Below are positions 13,137 to 21,768 of a stretch of DNA of 22,606 bases, one piece after another. The stretch's first letter is position 1; each line of letters begins with the position of its first letter. The notes below the pieces were generated by a model that saw only the letters and a list, made by a program, of their open reading frames with translations, ran no database searches and was not told where the DNA came from. The translations under genes and the position numbers were made by a program. The DNA comes from Campylobacterales bacterium (lineage in GTDB: Bacteria > Campylobacterota_A > Desulfurellia > JAADFJ01): positions 1 to 22,606 of the forward strand of contig JALWSW010000107.1 in the NCBI GenBank assembly GCA_027080125.1. The letters are read 5' to 3'.

Positions 13137-14507
13137 CTACAGCTTGGATACTTCCAGATTTTCCAATATCCGCTCAGACGCAGAGCCTATATCGCCTGCT
13201 CCCAAACAGAGAAGCAGATCGCCTGAATCTACAAGCTCGCTTATTTTCTCTATTGCTTTCTCAAGCGAGCCGATATAGCGGCATCCGGTTACCTCGTTTA
13301 TCTTTCGAGCCAGAGATTCTGCATTAACACCTTCAATCGGCTGTTCACCGGCAGAATAGATATCGGTTACATAAACTTGGTCGGCTAATTCAAAGCTTTT
13401 GGGAAATTTGTCAAAAAGCAGTTTGGTTCTTGTGAATCTGTGCGGCTGAAACAGGACGATTAGTCTTCTCTTATAGCTTTTGAGCGCCGAGAGTGTTGCG
13501 TCAATCTCTGTTGGGTGATGACCATAATCATCTATTACCAGTATGTCTTTAACATTACCAATTTGCGTAATTCTGCGTTTTACACCGTCAAATTCATTCA
13601 ATGAGTCCTCAATAACATCATTATCAACACCAAGCTCTTTGGCGCTGGCAGCAGCAAGAGCGGCATCGACAATATTATGCATGCCCAACACCGAAAGATT
13701 TATTTTCAAAGAAGAGCCGTCTCTGCATTCAAGTTCAAATTTTGCCCCTTTTGCCAACAGATCTGCGTTTTTAATGCGGTAATCGCCATCTTTTCCAACT
13801 GTTGTCATCTTTTTTGATAAAATCTTTTTTATCCCGTTATCATCACAGTTGACAATCGATTTGCCGGCGGATTTTCTTGAAAACCGGTCAAATGCCTCAA
13901 GCAACCTTTCATAGCTGCCGTAATGATCTATATGCTCGAAATCGATATTGCTGATAACAGCTAATTGCGGTTTTAAAATCTCAAACGACCCGTCAGATTC
14001 GTCAGCTTCGGCAACCAGATATTTTCCGCTTCCTGCTATAAGATTTGTTTCGGCTTTTTTTACAATTCCGCCGATTATGGAAACCGGAGAATAGTCCGCA
14101 TCCTCCAAAATTTTTGCTATCATAGAGCTGGTTGTGGTCTTTCCGTGAGAGCCGCAGATTGCGATTCCGTAATAGTTTTCCATTACCAACGAAAGCAGCT
14201 CTGCGCGTCTTAAAAGCGGAAACGATTCGCGAACGGCATAGTCAAATTCGGGATTACCTTTTTTTATTGCGGATGAATAGACAACCTGAGCGTTTTTAGG
14301 AATCTGTTTACTGTTATGACCTATAAAAACAGGAATTCCGTCGGCTCGCAGTTTTTTGGTAATAAAACTTTCCTTTATATCCGAACCCAACACGCTGTAT
14401 CCGTTTTTGAAAAGCAGTTGCGCTATGCCGCTCATCCCTATTCCGCCTATGCCGATAAAGTAAATCGGTTTTTCAATATCAATCGCCCTGTACAAATTTT
14501 GTTGCAT
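13137..14507 (-). CDS. murC: UDP-N-acetylmuramate--L-alanine ligase MurC
   Basis: A 456-residue Mur ligase adding L-Ala to UDP-MurNAc, the first cytoplasmic amino acid addition in peptidoglycan synthesis. The N-terminal UDP-binding segment is FIGIGGIGMSGIAQ. The ATP loop is GSHGKTTTSSM, followed by EADESDGSF, NIDFEHIDHYG, and the C-terminal DDYGHHPTEI and FQPHRFTR, all diagnostic of MurC. The start ATG at 14507 has an AAGGTG ribosome binding site and lies within the last 29 nt of the ABC ATPase gene, so it is in the same operon as the purine genes upstream. Confidence 0.97.
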   Translation of the reverse strand: MQQNLYRAIDIEKPIYFIGIGGIGMSGIAQLLFKNGYSVLGSDIKESFITKKLRADGIPVFIGHNSKQIPKNAQVVYSSAIKKGNPEFDYAVRESFPLLRRAELLSLVMENYYGIAICGSHGKTTTSSMIAKILEDADYSPVSIIGGIVKKAETNLIAGSGKYLVAEADESDGSFEILKPQLAVISNIDFEHIDHYGSYERLLEAFDRFSRKSAGKSIVNCDDNGIKKILSKKMTTVGKDGDYRIKNADLLAKGAKFELECRDGSSLKINLSVLGMHNIVDAALAAASAKELGVDNDVIEDSLNEFDGVKRRITQIGNVKDILVIDDYGHHPTEIDATLSALKSYKRRLIVLFQPHRFTRTKLLFDKFPKSFELADQVYVTDIYSAGEQPIEGVNAESLARKINEVTGCRYIGSLEKAIEKISELVDSGDLLLCLGAGDIGSASERILENLEVSKL

Positions 14508-15369
14508 AATAACACCTTACCAATCTGCCCGATAGCTCTTCGAGTTTCGGCAGTTTTTCACATCTCCTGTCAGATAATCCGCAACGGTCAAAAAAAGGGC
14601 AAGCCCCATTTGGCAAGCTGCCTGTTGACACCTTATAGTCTGATTTGCTATAAGAGGCGGCTTGCCTGAGCAGTCGGGTATATGGATGAAGAGGGTTCTC
14701 AATAACTTTGCAATCTCCATATTCCATAAGATAACCGTTGTATATGACTGCTATCTTATCAGATCCTTGCAAAGATGCAAAGTCGTGAGTAACAAGAAGA
14801 AGCGAATTCCCCTTTTTATTTTTTAAGCGATAAAGCAGATTCAATATCCGTTTTTTGAGCGGTTTATCCAAAGCGGTCGTGGGTTCATCTGCCAAAACAA
14901 GCAGGTGCTTACCTGCAAGTGCCATGGCAATGAGTATCCTCTGTTTTCTCCCGCCGGAGAGCTGATGAGGATAAAGTTCCAGAACAGAGCTTTCTTCGCC
15001 GCACTCCTTTATTATATTCTCAACATTAACATCACCTGCAATCTCTTTTATCTGATAAGAGATTTTATAAACCGGATCAAGCGCATCACCTGGATCCTGA
15101 GGAATATAGGAGATTGATTTTCTTCTCAATTCTCTTTTTTGTTCATCATCAAGCTGTGTTAAATCTTTACCGTCAAAACTGATGCTGCCCTTTGTATCTG
15201 AGCCATAATTTATCCCAAGAATTGATTTTATCAGAACCGATTTTCCAGAGCCGGTTTCACCTATCAGACTTACCGTTTCTCCTTTTGAAACGGCAATAGA
15301 GAAGCCGTGGAGCACCTCTTTGTTTGCGAATGAAACGGAAAGATTTTTTACATCCAATATTGTTTCCAC
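14479..15369 (-). CDS. Peptide-type (OppD/DppD-like) ABC transporter ATPase
   Basis: A 296-residue ABC ATPase with Walker A GETGSGKS, the stacking-aromatic/Q-loop region YIPQDPGDALDP, signature LSGGRKQR, Walker B LLVLADEPT and switch His in LVTHD. The C-terminus carries the oligopeptide/nickel extension (PLHPYTRLLRQA followed by a Cys-rich tail: CPFFDRC, RRC, VRC), as in OppD, DppD and NikD. Family members normally act with two permeases, a second ATPase and a binding protein, none of which is here. It starts with GTG at 15369 only 3 nt after purE, without a clear ribosome binding site, and overlaps murC. The substrate is unknown; peptides or murein fragments are plausible given the neighbours, but this is inference. 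Confidence 0.88.
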   Translation of the reverse strand: METILDVKNLSVSFANKEVLHGFSIAVSKGETVSLIGETGSGKSVLIKSILGINYGSDTKGSISFDGKDLTQLDDEQKRELRRKSISYIPQDPGDALDPVYKISYQIKEIAGDVNVENIIKECGEESSVLELYPHQLSGGRKQRILIAMALAGKHLLVLADEPTTALDKPLKKRILNLLYRLKNKKGNSLLLVTHDFASLQGSDKIAVIYNGYLMEYGDCKVIENPLHPYTRLLRQAASYSKSDYKVSTGSLPNGACPFFDRCGLSDRRCEKLPKLEELSGRLVRCYYATKFVQGD

Positions 15370-15372
15370 GGT

Positions 15373-15858
15373 TTAAGGAATTTTACATTTTTCGAGATAT
15401 TCGGACTTTCTTATTTTTATATATTCATCAAGCCTTTTGCTAACAGCAGTATCTGAAATTGCCAGAATTCTTGCAGCAAGCAATGCAGCATTTACCGCTC
15501 CATTGATTGAAACCGTTGCAACAGGAGTTCCCGGAGGCATCTGGATTGAGGAGAGCAAGGCATCAACGCCTCCTAAACTTGCTGCAATCGGAACCGCAAT
15601 AACAGGCAACATTGTCATAGCGGCAAGGATTCCTGAAAGATGATTTGCCATACCGGCTGCAGCTATAACAACCTTAATATTTCGTTGTTTGAGTTTTTTG
15701 GCATACTCGAGCGTTCTTTCCGGCGTTCGGTGTATCGAGCTTATAAAATATTCGTAATTTATGCTGATTTTATCAAGCAATTCACCTGATTGCCTCATAA
15801 GCTCAAAATCAGACCGGCTTCCCATTACAATCGAGACCGATATCGCCTTATCATTCAT
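15373..15858 (-). CDS. purE: Phosphoribosylaminoimidazole carboxylase, PurE
   Basis: A 161-residue PurE, acting at the carboxylation step of purine synthesis. MGSRSDFELM is the phosphate-binding start, His43 in SIHRTPE is the catalytic histidine, and GGVDALLSSIQMPPGTPVATVSI is the class I core. Two canonical pieces differ: SAHRTP is SIHRTP, and the usual AGGAAHLPGM is AAGMANHLSGI. Class I PurE (N5-CAIR mutase) usually needs PurK, which is not in the window, so a PurK elsewhere or direct AIR carboxylation should be considered. It overlaps purD by 8 nt. Confidence 0.93.
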   Translation of the reverse strand: MNDKAISVSIVMGSRSDFELMRQSGELLDKISINYEYFISSIHRTPERTLEYAKKLKQRNIKVVIAAAGMANHLSGILAAMTMLPVIAVPIAASLGGVDALLSSIQMPPGTPVATVSINGAVNAALLAARILAISDTAVSKRLDEYIKIRKSEYLEKCKIP

Positions 15859-17119
15859 TTTTCAGAGCCTTATCCGCAATGTCGCTTCTGTAATAGATTC
15901 GATCAAAATTAATTTTGGAGATTGCCTCGTAAGCAGATTTTTTTGCCTCTTTCAGGGTATCTGCAACAGCGGTTACTCCAAGCACTCTTCCTCCGTTCGT
16001 ATATATCTTGCCATATCTCAGAACGGTACCGGCATGAAAGACAACTGCTCCGGCAGATTCCGCCTCTTTTATCCCTGTAATCAGCTTGCCTTTTTCGTAG
16101 CTTCCCGGATATCCGCCTGAGGCAGCAACAACGCAAACCGCATATTTATCAAGCCAGATATCGTTGTAATCGGAAAGTCTGCCTTCTGCCGCATCACTCA
16201 TTATCTTTGCCAGATCGCCCTTGAAAAGCGCCATTTGAGGTTGCGTTTCAGGATCGCCGAATCTGCAGTTGAACTCAAGAAGATAAGGATTACCATCCTC
16301 AATCATCAATCCCGCATAGAGAACTCCCTTGTAATCTATCCCTTCGCGAGCGAATCCGCTAATGGCTTTTTCAATAATTTCTTTTTGGATTCTTTTCTCC
16401 AGTTCTTTATCAACCAGCCCTGCAGGCGCATAGGCGCCCATTCCTCCGGTATTGGGTCCCTTGTCATTGTCATAGATTGGTTTGTGATCTTGAGAGGGAA
16501 GCATAGGAACAAAATTTTTACCATCTGTTATGACGATATAAGAAGCCTCCTGCCCGGTAAGTCTGCGCTCAATAACCACCTTGTTGCCGGAGTTGCCAAA
16601 GCGTTTCTCAATCATAACAGCATTAAGGGCGCCTATTGCATCCTCTTTTGATTCTGTCACAAAAACACCTTTACCCGCAGCAAGACCATCGGCTTTTACA
16701 ACCCAACTGCCACTTGCTTCCTGCAAAAACTTTCTTGCCTCCTCATAATTGTCAAATGAGGCAAACTCTGCGGTAGGGATGCCGTTTCTTTGCATAAACC
16801 GTTTTGAGAACAGCTTACTTGACTCAATCTTTGCTCCGTCTGAATTTGGACCGAAAACAAGGCAACTGCCATCAAGATAATCTGTAATTCCTGCAGCAAG
16901 AGGCGCCTCAGGTCCAACCACGACAAGATCGATTCCGTAATTTTTAACCGACTCTTTAACTGCTCTAAAGTCAAGCGGGTCGATATCAATATTGGTTGCA
17001 ATCCCAGCTGTTCCGGCATTGCCGGGAGCGCACCAAAGTTTATCCACCGATTTGGATTTTCCAAGTCGCCATGCTATTGCATGCTCTCTTCCTCCTGAGC
17101 CCAATACAAGAATATTCAT
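15851..17119 (-). CDS. purD: Phosphoribosylamine--glycine ligase PurD
   Basis: A 422-residue ATP-grasp enzyme forming glycinamide ribonucleotide from phosphoribosylamine and glycine. The N-terminus MNILVLGSGGREHAIAWRL is typical, followed by VVGPEAPLAAGI, the ATP-grasp segment WVVKADGLAAGKGVFV, SQDHKPIYDNDKGPNTGGMGAYAP and EFNCRFGDPETQP. The protein is full length. A good ribosome binding site (AAGGAGAG) lies before the ATG, 9 nt after purH. It is co-oriented and overlapping with purE, so the three purine genes clearly form one transcription unit. Confidence 0.97.
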   Translation of the reverse strand: MNILVLGSGGREHAIAWRLGKSKSVDKLWCAPGNAGTAGIATNIDIDPLDFRAVKESVKNYGIDLVVVGPEAPLAAGITDYLDGSCLVFGPNSDGAKIESSKLFSKRFMQRNGIPTAEFASFDNYEEARKFLQEASGSWVVKADGLAAGKGVFVTESKEDAIGALNAVMIEKRFGNSGNKVVIERRLTGQEASYIVITDGKNFVPMLPSQDHKPIYDNDKGPNTGGMGAYAPAGLVDKELEKRIQKEIIEKAISGFAREGIDYKGVLYAGLMIEDGNPYLLEFNCRFGDPETQPQMALFKGDLAKIMSDAAEGRLSDYNDIWLDKYAVCVVAASGGYPGSYEKGKLITGIKEAESAGAVVFHAGTVLRYGKIYTNGGRVLGVTAVADTLKEAKKSAYEAISKINFDRIYYRSDIADKALKNE

Positions 17120-17128
17120 TCTCTCTCC

Positions 17129-18664
17129 TTAATGCCTGAAATGTCTTATTCCGGTGAAAATCATCGGAATACCAAGTTCATCGGCTTTTTCAATAACGAG
17201 TTTGTCTCTTATGGAGCCTCCCGGGGTTATGATAGCTGCTATTTTGTGCTCTGACGCAATTTCGACCGAATCAGGAAACGGAAAAAAACCATCTGAAGCC
17301 ATAACAGCGCCTGTAAGATCAAATCCATTTTGTTCGGCTTTTAGTGCAGCGATTTTAGCCGAATCGATTCGACTTACCTGCCCGGCTCCAACCCCGATTA
17401 AAGCTCTGTTTTTAACATAAACGATTGCGTTGGATTTTGTATATTTTGCCATCTTCCAGCTAAATTCAATATCAGCGGCAAGCGATTCAGCTGGTTTGAT
17501 TTTCGTTACAACCCTAAAGTCTTCAAACCGCTCATCGCTCTGGTCAAAATCGCTTACCAGAAATCCTCCCCTGACTCGCTTATAATCGAGACTTTCAGTA
17601 TGATTTACCGTCTTTGGAAATCGCACGATTCTCAGGTTCTTTTTGGTTCTAAGTATCGCAAGCGCTTCATCGGAGATATCAGGGGCGGCAATAACTTCAA
17701 AAAATCGCTCTGTTAGTTTGGATGCAAGCTCTTTTTCTATCGGTTTGCTGAATCCTACCAATCCTCCGAATGCCGATACCGGATCGGTTGAGAGCGCCTT
17801 ATTATAGGCATCTGTCGCTGAGTCGCCGATTGCAGCTCCGCACGGATTGGCATGCTTTAATATTACGCAGAAATTTGTATCCTTATAATCTGATATCATT
17901 TGCCATAATGTATCAATTTCAACAACATTGTTATATGAGAGTTGTTTTCCGCCAAGAATCTCCAGATCGGCAACCCCTGCTCCCTGAAAATCCCTGTCTC
18001 TGTATAGGCACGCAGCCTGATGAGGATTTTCCCCGTATCTTAATCGGGCATCCTTTTCAAGCCGAAGCAACTTTTTAGCGGCAAACCGGTTTTTTCCTTC
18101 GAACCAGTTCAGTATAGCCGAATCATAGAATGCCGTAGTCGCAAATGCCGATTTTGCAAGCTGGCGCCTTTTTTCAAGTGAAATCTCACCATCATTGCTT
18201 TCAAGCTCAACAGCAAAATTATGATACTGATCAGGACTATTGAGCACCGCGACGCGCCTATAATTTTTTGCAGCAGCTCGCAGAAGGGCAACACCTCCGA
18301 TATCAATATTCTCTATTGCAAGCGCTTCATCGCCGGTATCTATCTGCTCGAACGGATAAAGATTCACGACAACCAGATCAATCGGCTTAATATCATATTT
18401 TTGCATCTCAGAGGTATCTTTACTGCTTCCGGTTGCAAGAATTCCACCGAAAATTTTAGGATGAAGCGTTTTTACCCTTCCGCCCATAATCTCCTCGGAA
18501 CCGGTATAATCGGCAACATTTGTTACCTTGTAACCAGCCTTCTCAATCTTTTTAGCCGTATTACCGGTGGAGATAATCTCAACGCCAAATCCGGCAAGCG
18601 CATCGACAAGTTCGTCTAATCCTGATTTATCAGAAACGCTTATAAGCGCCCTTCTAATTTTCAT
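17129..18664 (-). CDS. purH: Bifunctional AICAR transformylase/IMP cyclohydrolase PurH
   Basis: A 511-residue bifunctional enzyme for the last two steps of IMP synthesis. The N-terminal cyclohydrolase (MGS-like) domain shows ALISVSDKSGL, STGNTAKKIEKAG and GGRVKTLHPKIFGGIL. The transformylase domain carries LRYGENPHQAA, the catalytic KHANPCG and the C-terminal SDGFFPFPDSVE and ITPGGSIRD. The ATG at 18664 has AGGAGAAGG just upstream, within the end of the HD-protein gene, which it overlaps by 11 nt. Confidence 0.98.
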   Translation of the reverse strand: MKIRRALISVSDKSGLDELVDALAGFGVEIISTGNTAKKIEKAGYKVTNVADYTGSEEIMGGRVKTLHPKIFGGILATGSSKDTSEMQKYDIKPIDLVVVNLYPFEQIDTGDEALAIENIDIGGVALLRAAAKNYRRVAVLNSPDQYHNFAVELESNDGEISLEKRRQLAKSAFATTAFYDSAILNWFEGKNRFAAKKLLRLEKDARLRYGENPHQAACLYRDRDFQGAGVADLEILGGKQLSYNNVVEIDTLWQMISDYKDTNFCVILKHANPCGAAIGDSATDAYNKALSTDPVSAFGGLVGFSKPIEKELASKLTERFFEVIAAPDISDEALAILRTKKNLRIVRFPKTVNHTESLDYKRVRGGFLVSDFDQSDERFEDFRVVTKIKPAESLAADIEFSWKMAKYTKSNAIVYVKNRALIGVGAGQVSRIDSAKIAALKAEQNGFDLTGAVMASDGFFPFPDSVEIASEHKIAAIITPGGSIRDKLVIEKADELGIPMIFTGIRHFRH

Positions 18665-19226
18665 TGCCTTCTCCTAAAAGCGATTCATTCTGTTTCATAA
18701 CCTCAAGCGCAAGGGAGAGAAATTCAGAGAGTTCAATGCCTGTTTTCTCTATCTCCCTGATAATATCCCGATTGACCTTTGCGGCAAAACTTTTCGATTT
18801 AAACTTCTTTTTAAGCGACTTATCTTTGATTGATGCAATCTTTTTATCAGGCATCATAAGCGCACTTGCGAAGATAAGCCCTGTGACTGTCTCAGATGCC
18901 GCAAGCGCATGCTCTATTGTTCTTTCTCTTGTTATACCGAGATTTTCACCGTTATGAGCCTTTATTGCCTTTATATAATCTTCCTCAAGTCCCTCTTCAG
19001 CAAGTATCTCTGATGCCTTTACACCGTGTTGCTTAGGGTCCTCGTTAACCAGTTCATAATCGATATCGTGCAAAATTCCTGTGATATACCATTGGTCACT
19101 GTTTTCTCCGAAACGTTTGGCGAGCCGCTCCATTATCAAACCGGATGCAAGACTATGTTTTCTGAGATAGTCACCCTTGACATATTTTTTTAATAACCCT
19201 GTTGCATAATCCCTTGAAATATTCAT
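18654..19226 (-). CDS. HD-domain metal-dependent hydrolase (COG2316-like)
   Basis: A 190-residue HD-superfamily protein. The metal ligands are visible as His24 (LRKHSLASG), the HDID pair (LLHDID-type, GILHDIDYEL) and a later His-rich segment HGVKASEIL...AIKAHNGENLG. The overall pattern, including the C-terminal KKKFKSKSFAAKVNRDII, fits the conserved uncharacterised family of predicted HD hydrolases. The substrate is unknown; phosphomonoesters or nucleotides are common for HD enzymes. It is the first gene of the 13-gene minus-strand cluster, directly overlapping purH, which hints at a nucleotide-related role (inference). GGGGGA precedes its ATG. Confidence 0.83.
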   Translation of the reverse strand: MNISRDYATGLLKKYVKGDYLRKHSLASGLIMERLAKRFGENSDQWYITGILHDIDYELVNEDPKQHGVKASEILAEEGLEEDYIKAIKAHNGENLGITRERTIEHALAASETVTGLIFASALMMPDKKIASIKDKSLKKKFKSKSFAAKVNRDIIREIEKTGIELSEFLSLALEVMKQNESLLGEGNEN

Positions 19227-19475
19227 TTGTCCCCCGAAAATTTAAAATGTAATATTTTGCGTTTGCAGCAAATCTTCCGTATAATCGATTCAATAATAGC
19301 ATAGATTTTTTCGTTTTGTATATAAATTGTAAATTTGCTATGAGCAAGCAGAATTATTCAAATTTACAGCCATCTGATACTTTCTAAGTCTGGTCGATAG
19401 AAAGTAAAGACGAGAAATGTTGCTCCATCCGTGCTTTCGGTTGAAAAATATGAATAAATGGCATAACATAATGCG
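19227..19475. promoter_or_regulatory. Divergent control region between HD/pur cluster and otsAB
   Basis: A 249-bp AT-rich region separating divergent transcription units, so it should hold both promoters. AT-rich -10-like sequences (e.g. TATTAT and TTATAC on the minus strand near 19285-19300, TATAAA on the plus strand near 19323) are present, but none has a convincing -35 partner. Its right half carries two perfect hairpins (listed separately). No purine riboswitch or other known riboswitch motif was recognised. Confidence 0.5.
19328..19406 (+). promoter_or_regulatory. Two consecutive perfect hairpins upstream of otsAB
   Basis: TGTAAATTTG (19328-19337) pairs perfectly with CAAATTTACA (19359-19368) around a 21-nt loop. 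Nine bases later TACTTTCTA (19378-19386) pairs perfectly with TAGAAAGTA (19398-19406) around an 11-nt loop. Neither is followed by a T-run, so neither is a plain terminator. They could be a structured leader of the trehalose operon or operator dyads. Confidence 0.45.
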
Positions 19476-21695
19476 ATGTATCTTAATCATGTGAAAAAAA
19501 AGGTCATAATTGTATCAAATCGCCTGCCGGTGAGTGTAGCCAAAATCAAGGAGAGTATAAAAATAAGACAAAGCGCCGGTGGATTGACCACCGGGGTCGG
19601 TGCACTGTTTAAGTCTATGGAAAACAGTGTTTGGATAGGTTGGCCTGGAATTTCTTCTGAAAAAGCCGGTTCGTCAAAAGCCGAGATTGTAGCAGAGCTT
19701 GCAAAATTACGATACAGACCGGTTTTTCTCAAAAAGAACGCCGTTGAGAATTTTTATTATGGATTTTGCAATAGAACAATCTGGCCGCTTTTTCACTATT
19801 TTACCAGATACACCGAATATAACCGTAAGCAATATGAGAGTTTTTGCAAAGTCAACGAGCTGTTTGCCGAGACCGTTTTTGAAATTGCCGATAAAGATGA
19901 TATTATATGGGTTCATGATTATCATCTTATGCTTCTTCCAGCTCTTATAAAAAAAAGATGGGCTAATGCGACTGTTGGATTTTTTCTGCATATTCCTTTT
20001 CCCGCTTATGAAATTTTTAGGCTTTTACCTCAACGCAGAGAAATTCTGGAAGGAATATTGGGTGCCGATTTAATCGGATTTCATACCTATGATTATGCCA
20101 ACTATTTTTTGGATGCAGTAAGGAGGATAACAGGTCTGGAAAATCGTCTCGGACAGTTGCTTGTTAAAAACAGGGTGGCGAAGGTTGATTCATATCCGAT
20201 GGGTATTGATTATGAGCTTTTTAATGGCACCGCTAAAAAATCTGCAATAAAAAATGAGATTGAGAAAATCAGAAAAAGAACGGAAGGGCTCAAGATTATT
20301 CTTTCTATTGACAGGCTTGATTATACAAAAGGGATACCTGAAAGATTGCAGTGCTATGAACTTTTTTTGGAAAAATATCCCGAATTCAGAGAAAAGGTTG
20401 TTTTGATTATGATTGTTGTTCCCTCGAGGGTGCAGCTTAAATATTATCAACTGATGAAAAATGACATAGAAAAATATGTAGGAAGGATCAATGGGAAATA
20501 TGGCACTTTGAGATGGAATCCAATCCATTATCTTTACAGGTCGATACCGTTTAATCTGCTTGTTGCGCTATATAACATAGCCGATGTGGCTCTTGTAACA
20601 CCGCTTCGGGACGGTATGAACCTGGTTGCAAAAGAGTATATTGCATCCAAGACAAACAACACCGGGGTTTTAATCTGCAGCGAAACTGCCGGAGCATCCA
20701 AGGAGACAGGTGAATCGCTGATTGTTAACCCGAACAACATAAATGAAGTTGCCGATGCCATTAAAAAAGCGCTTATTTTGGATGAGGAAGACAAAAAGGA
20801 ACCGATTGGGATTATAAAAAAACGTTTAAAGAGATTCAATATATACAGATGGGGAGATGAGTTTCTGAATGATCTCAACGAGGTAAAAAGATATCAGAGC
20901 TATATGAGAGCAAAACGAATAACCGATATTGCCAAGGCAAAACTTATAAAAGAATACAGTTTGTCTGAAAAGGCGCTTCTGTTGCTTGATTATGACGGAA
21001 CGTTGGTACAGCTTAAGGAGAAACCGTATCTTGCAACTCCTGATAAAGAACTGATAATACTTTTGAAGAGCCTTACCAATCAAGAAGATAACACCGTTGT
21101 GATTGTGAGTGGAAGAGACAAAAATACTCTTGAGAATTGGTTTGGCAAACTTAATGTATGTTTGATAGCCGAACATGGTGCATTTGTAAAAGAAAAAGGT
21201 GAGTGGGAAAAGGATCCCCGGATCGATGATTCATGGAAGCAGGAGGTGCTGCCGGTACTTGAGCGTTATGCTGACAGAACCGCAGGTTCGTTTATTGAGG
21301 AAAAAGAGTTTTCGCTTGCCTGGCATTATAGGTTGTCTGATTCCAAACTTGGGAGCCTAAGGGCAAGAGAACTAAAAAGCGCTTTGTATAGCCTTGTCGG
21401 AAATCTCGGATTATCAACAATATCGGGCAATAAGGTTGTTGAGATAAAATATAGCTTTGTTAACAAAGGCAGTGCGGCGCTTAGATTTATCGAAAACAAA
21501 AACTGGGATTTTATTCTGGCTGTCGGAGATGATGCAACTGACGAGGATCTGTTTGACGCACTTCCGGAACAAGCATATTCTATAAAAATAGGATATGATG
21601 CTACAAAGGCAGTTTATAGCCTTGAATCCTATAGAGAATTTAGGCAACTTTTGGAGGAGCTTTCAAAAGCGAAGCCGCATAAAATCGGTGCATAG
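19476..21695 (+). CDS. otsAB: Fused trehalose-6-phosphate synthase/phosphatase (OtsA-OtsB)
   Basis: A 739-residue fusion that can make trehalose from UDP-glucose and glucose-6-phosphate. Residues about 8-475 form the GT20 synthase, with IIVSNRLPVSV, SAGGLTTGVG, WVHDYHLMLLP, IDRLDYTKGIPERL and TPLRDGMNLVAKEYIA. Residues about 495-735 form the HAD-type trehalose-phosphatase, with nucleophile motif DYDGT (Asp505, Asp507) and acidic motif GDDATDED (Asp685-686 region). Fusion is common in eukaryotes and several bacterial phyla, while E. coli has separate genes. The ATG at 19476 lacks a ribosome binding site; GTG at 19491 (giving MKKKVIIVSNRL) is an alternative start. A TreT-like gene follows 73 nt later. 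Confidence 0.94.
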   Translation: MYLNHVKKKVIIVSNRLPVSVAKIKESIKIRQSAGGLTTGVGALFKSMENSVWIGWPGISSEKAGSSKAEIVAELAKLRYRPVFLKKNAVENFYYGFCNRTIWPLFHYFTRYTEYNRKQYESFCKVNELFAETVFEIADKDDIIWVHDYHLMLLPALIKKRWANATVGFFLHIPFPAYEIFRLLPQRREILEGILGADLIGFHTYDYANYFLDAVRRITGLENRLGQLLVKNRVAKVDSYPMGIDYELFNGTAKKSAIKNEIEKIRKRTEGLKIILSIDRLDYTKGIPERLQCYELFLEKYPEFREKVVLIMIVVPSRVQLKYYQLMKNDIEKYVGRINGKYGTLRWNPIHYLYRSIPFNLLVALYNIADVALVTPLRDGMNLVAKEYIASKTNNTGVLICSETAGASKETGESLIVNPNNINEVADAIKKALILDEEDKKEPIGIIKKRLKRFNIYRWGDEFLNDLNEVKRYQSYMRAKRITDIAKAKLIKEYSLSEKALLLLDYDGTLVQLKEKPYLATPDKELIILLKSLTNQEDNTVVIVSGRDKNTLENWFGKLNVCLIAEHGAFVKEKGEWEKDPRIDDSWKQEVLPVLERYADRTAGSFIEEKEFSLAWHYRLSDSKLGSLRARELKSALYSLVGNLGLSTISGNKVVEIKYSFVNKGSAALRFIENKNWDFILAVGDDATDEDLFDALPEQAYSIKIGYDATKAVYSLESYREFRQLLEELSKAKPHKIGA

Positions 21696-21768
21696 ACCGG
21701 AGATGACATTTAAGGGCTAATAGGCGAATAGGTTTTTTTGAATATGAAAATTTGTTTCGGAGGTTTGT

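Noticed and set aside
19227..19475. Purine riboswitch or PurR operator for the pur cluster
   Set aside because: None of the conserved purine-aptamer core or PUR-box sequences is visible on the minus strand.
21696..21768. Terminator between otsAB and the GT4 gene
   Set aside because: A T7 run is present (21733-21739) but no stable stem precedes it; the genes are probably co-transcribed.
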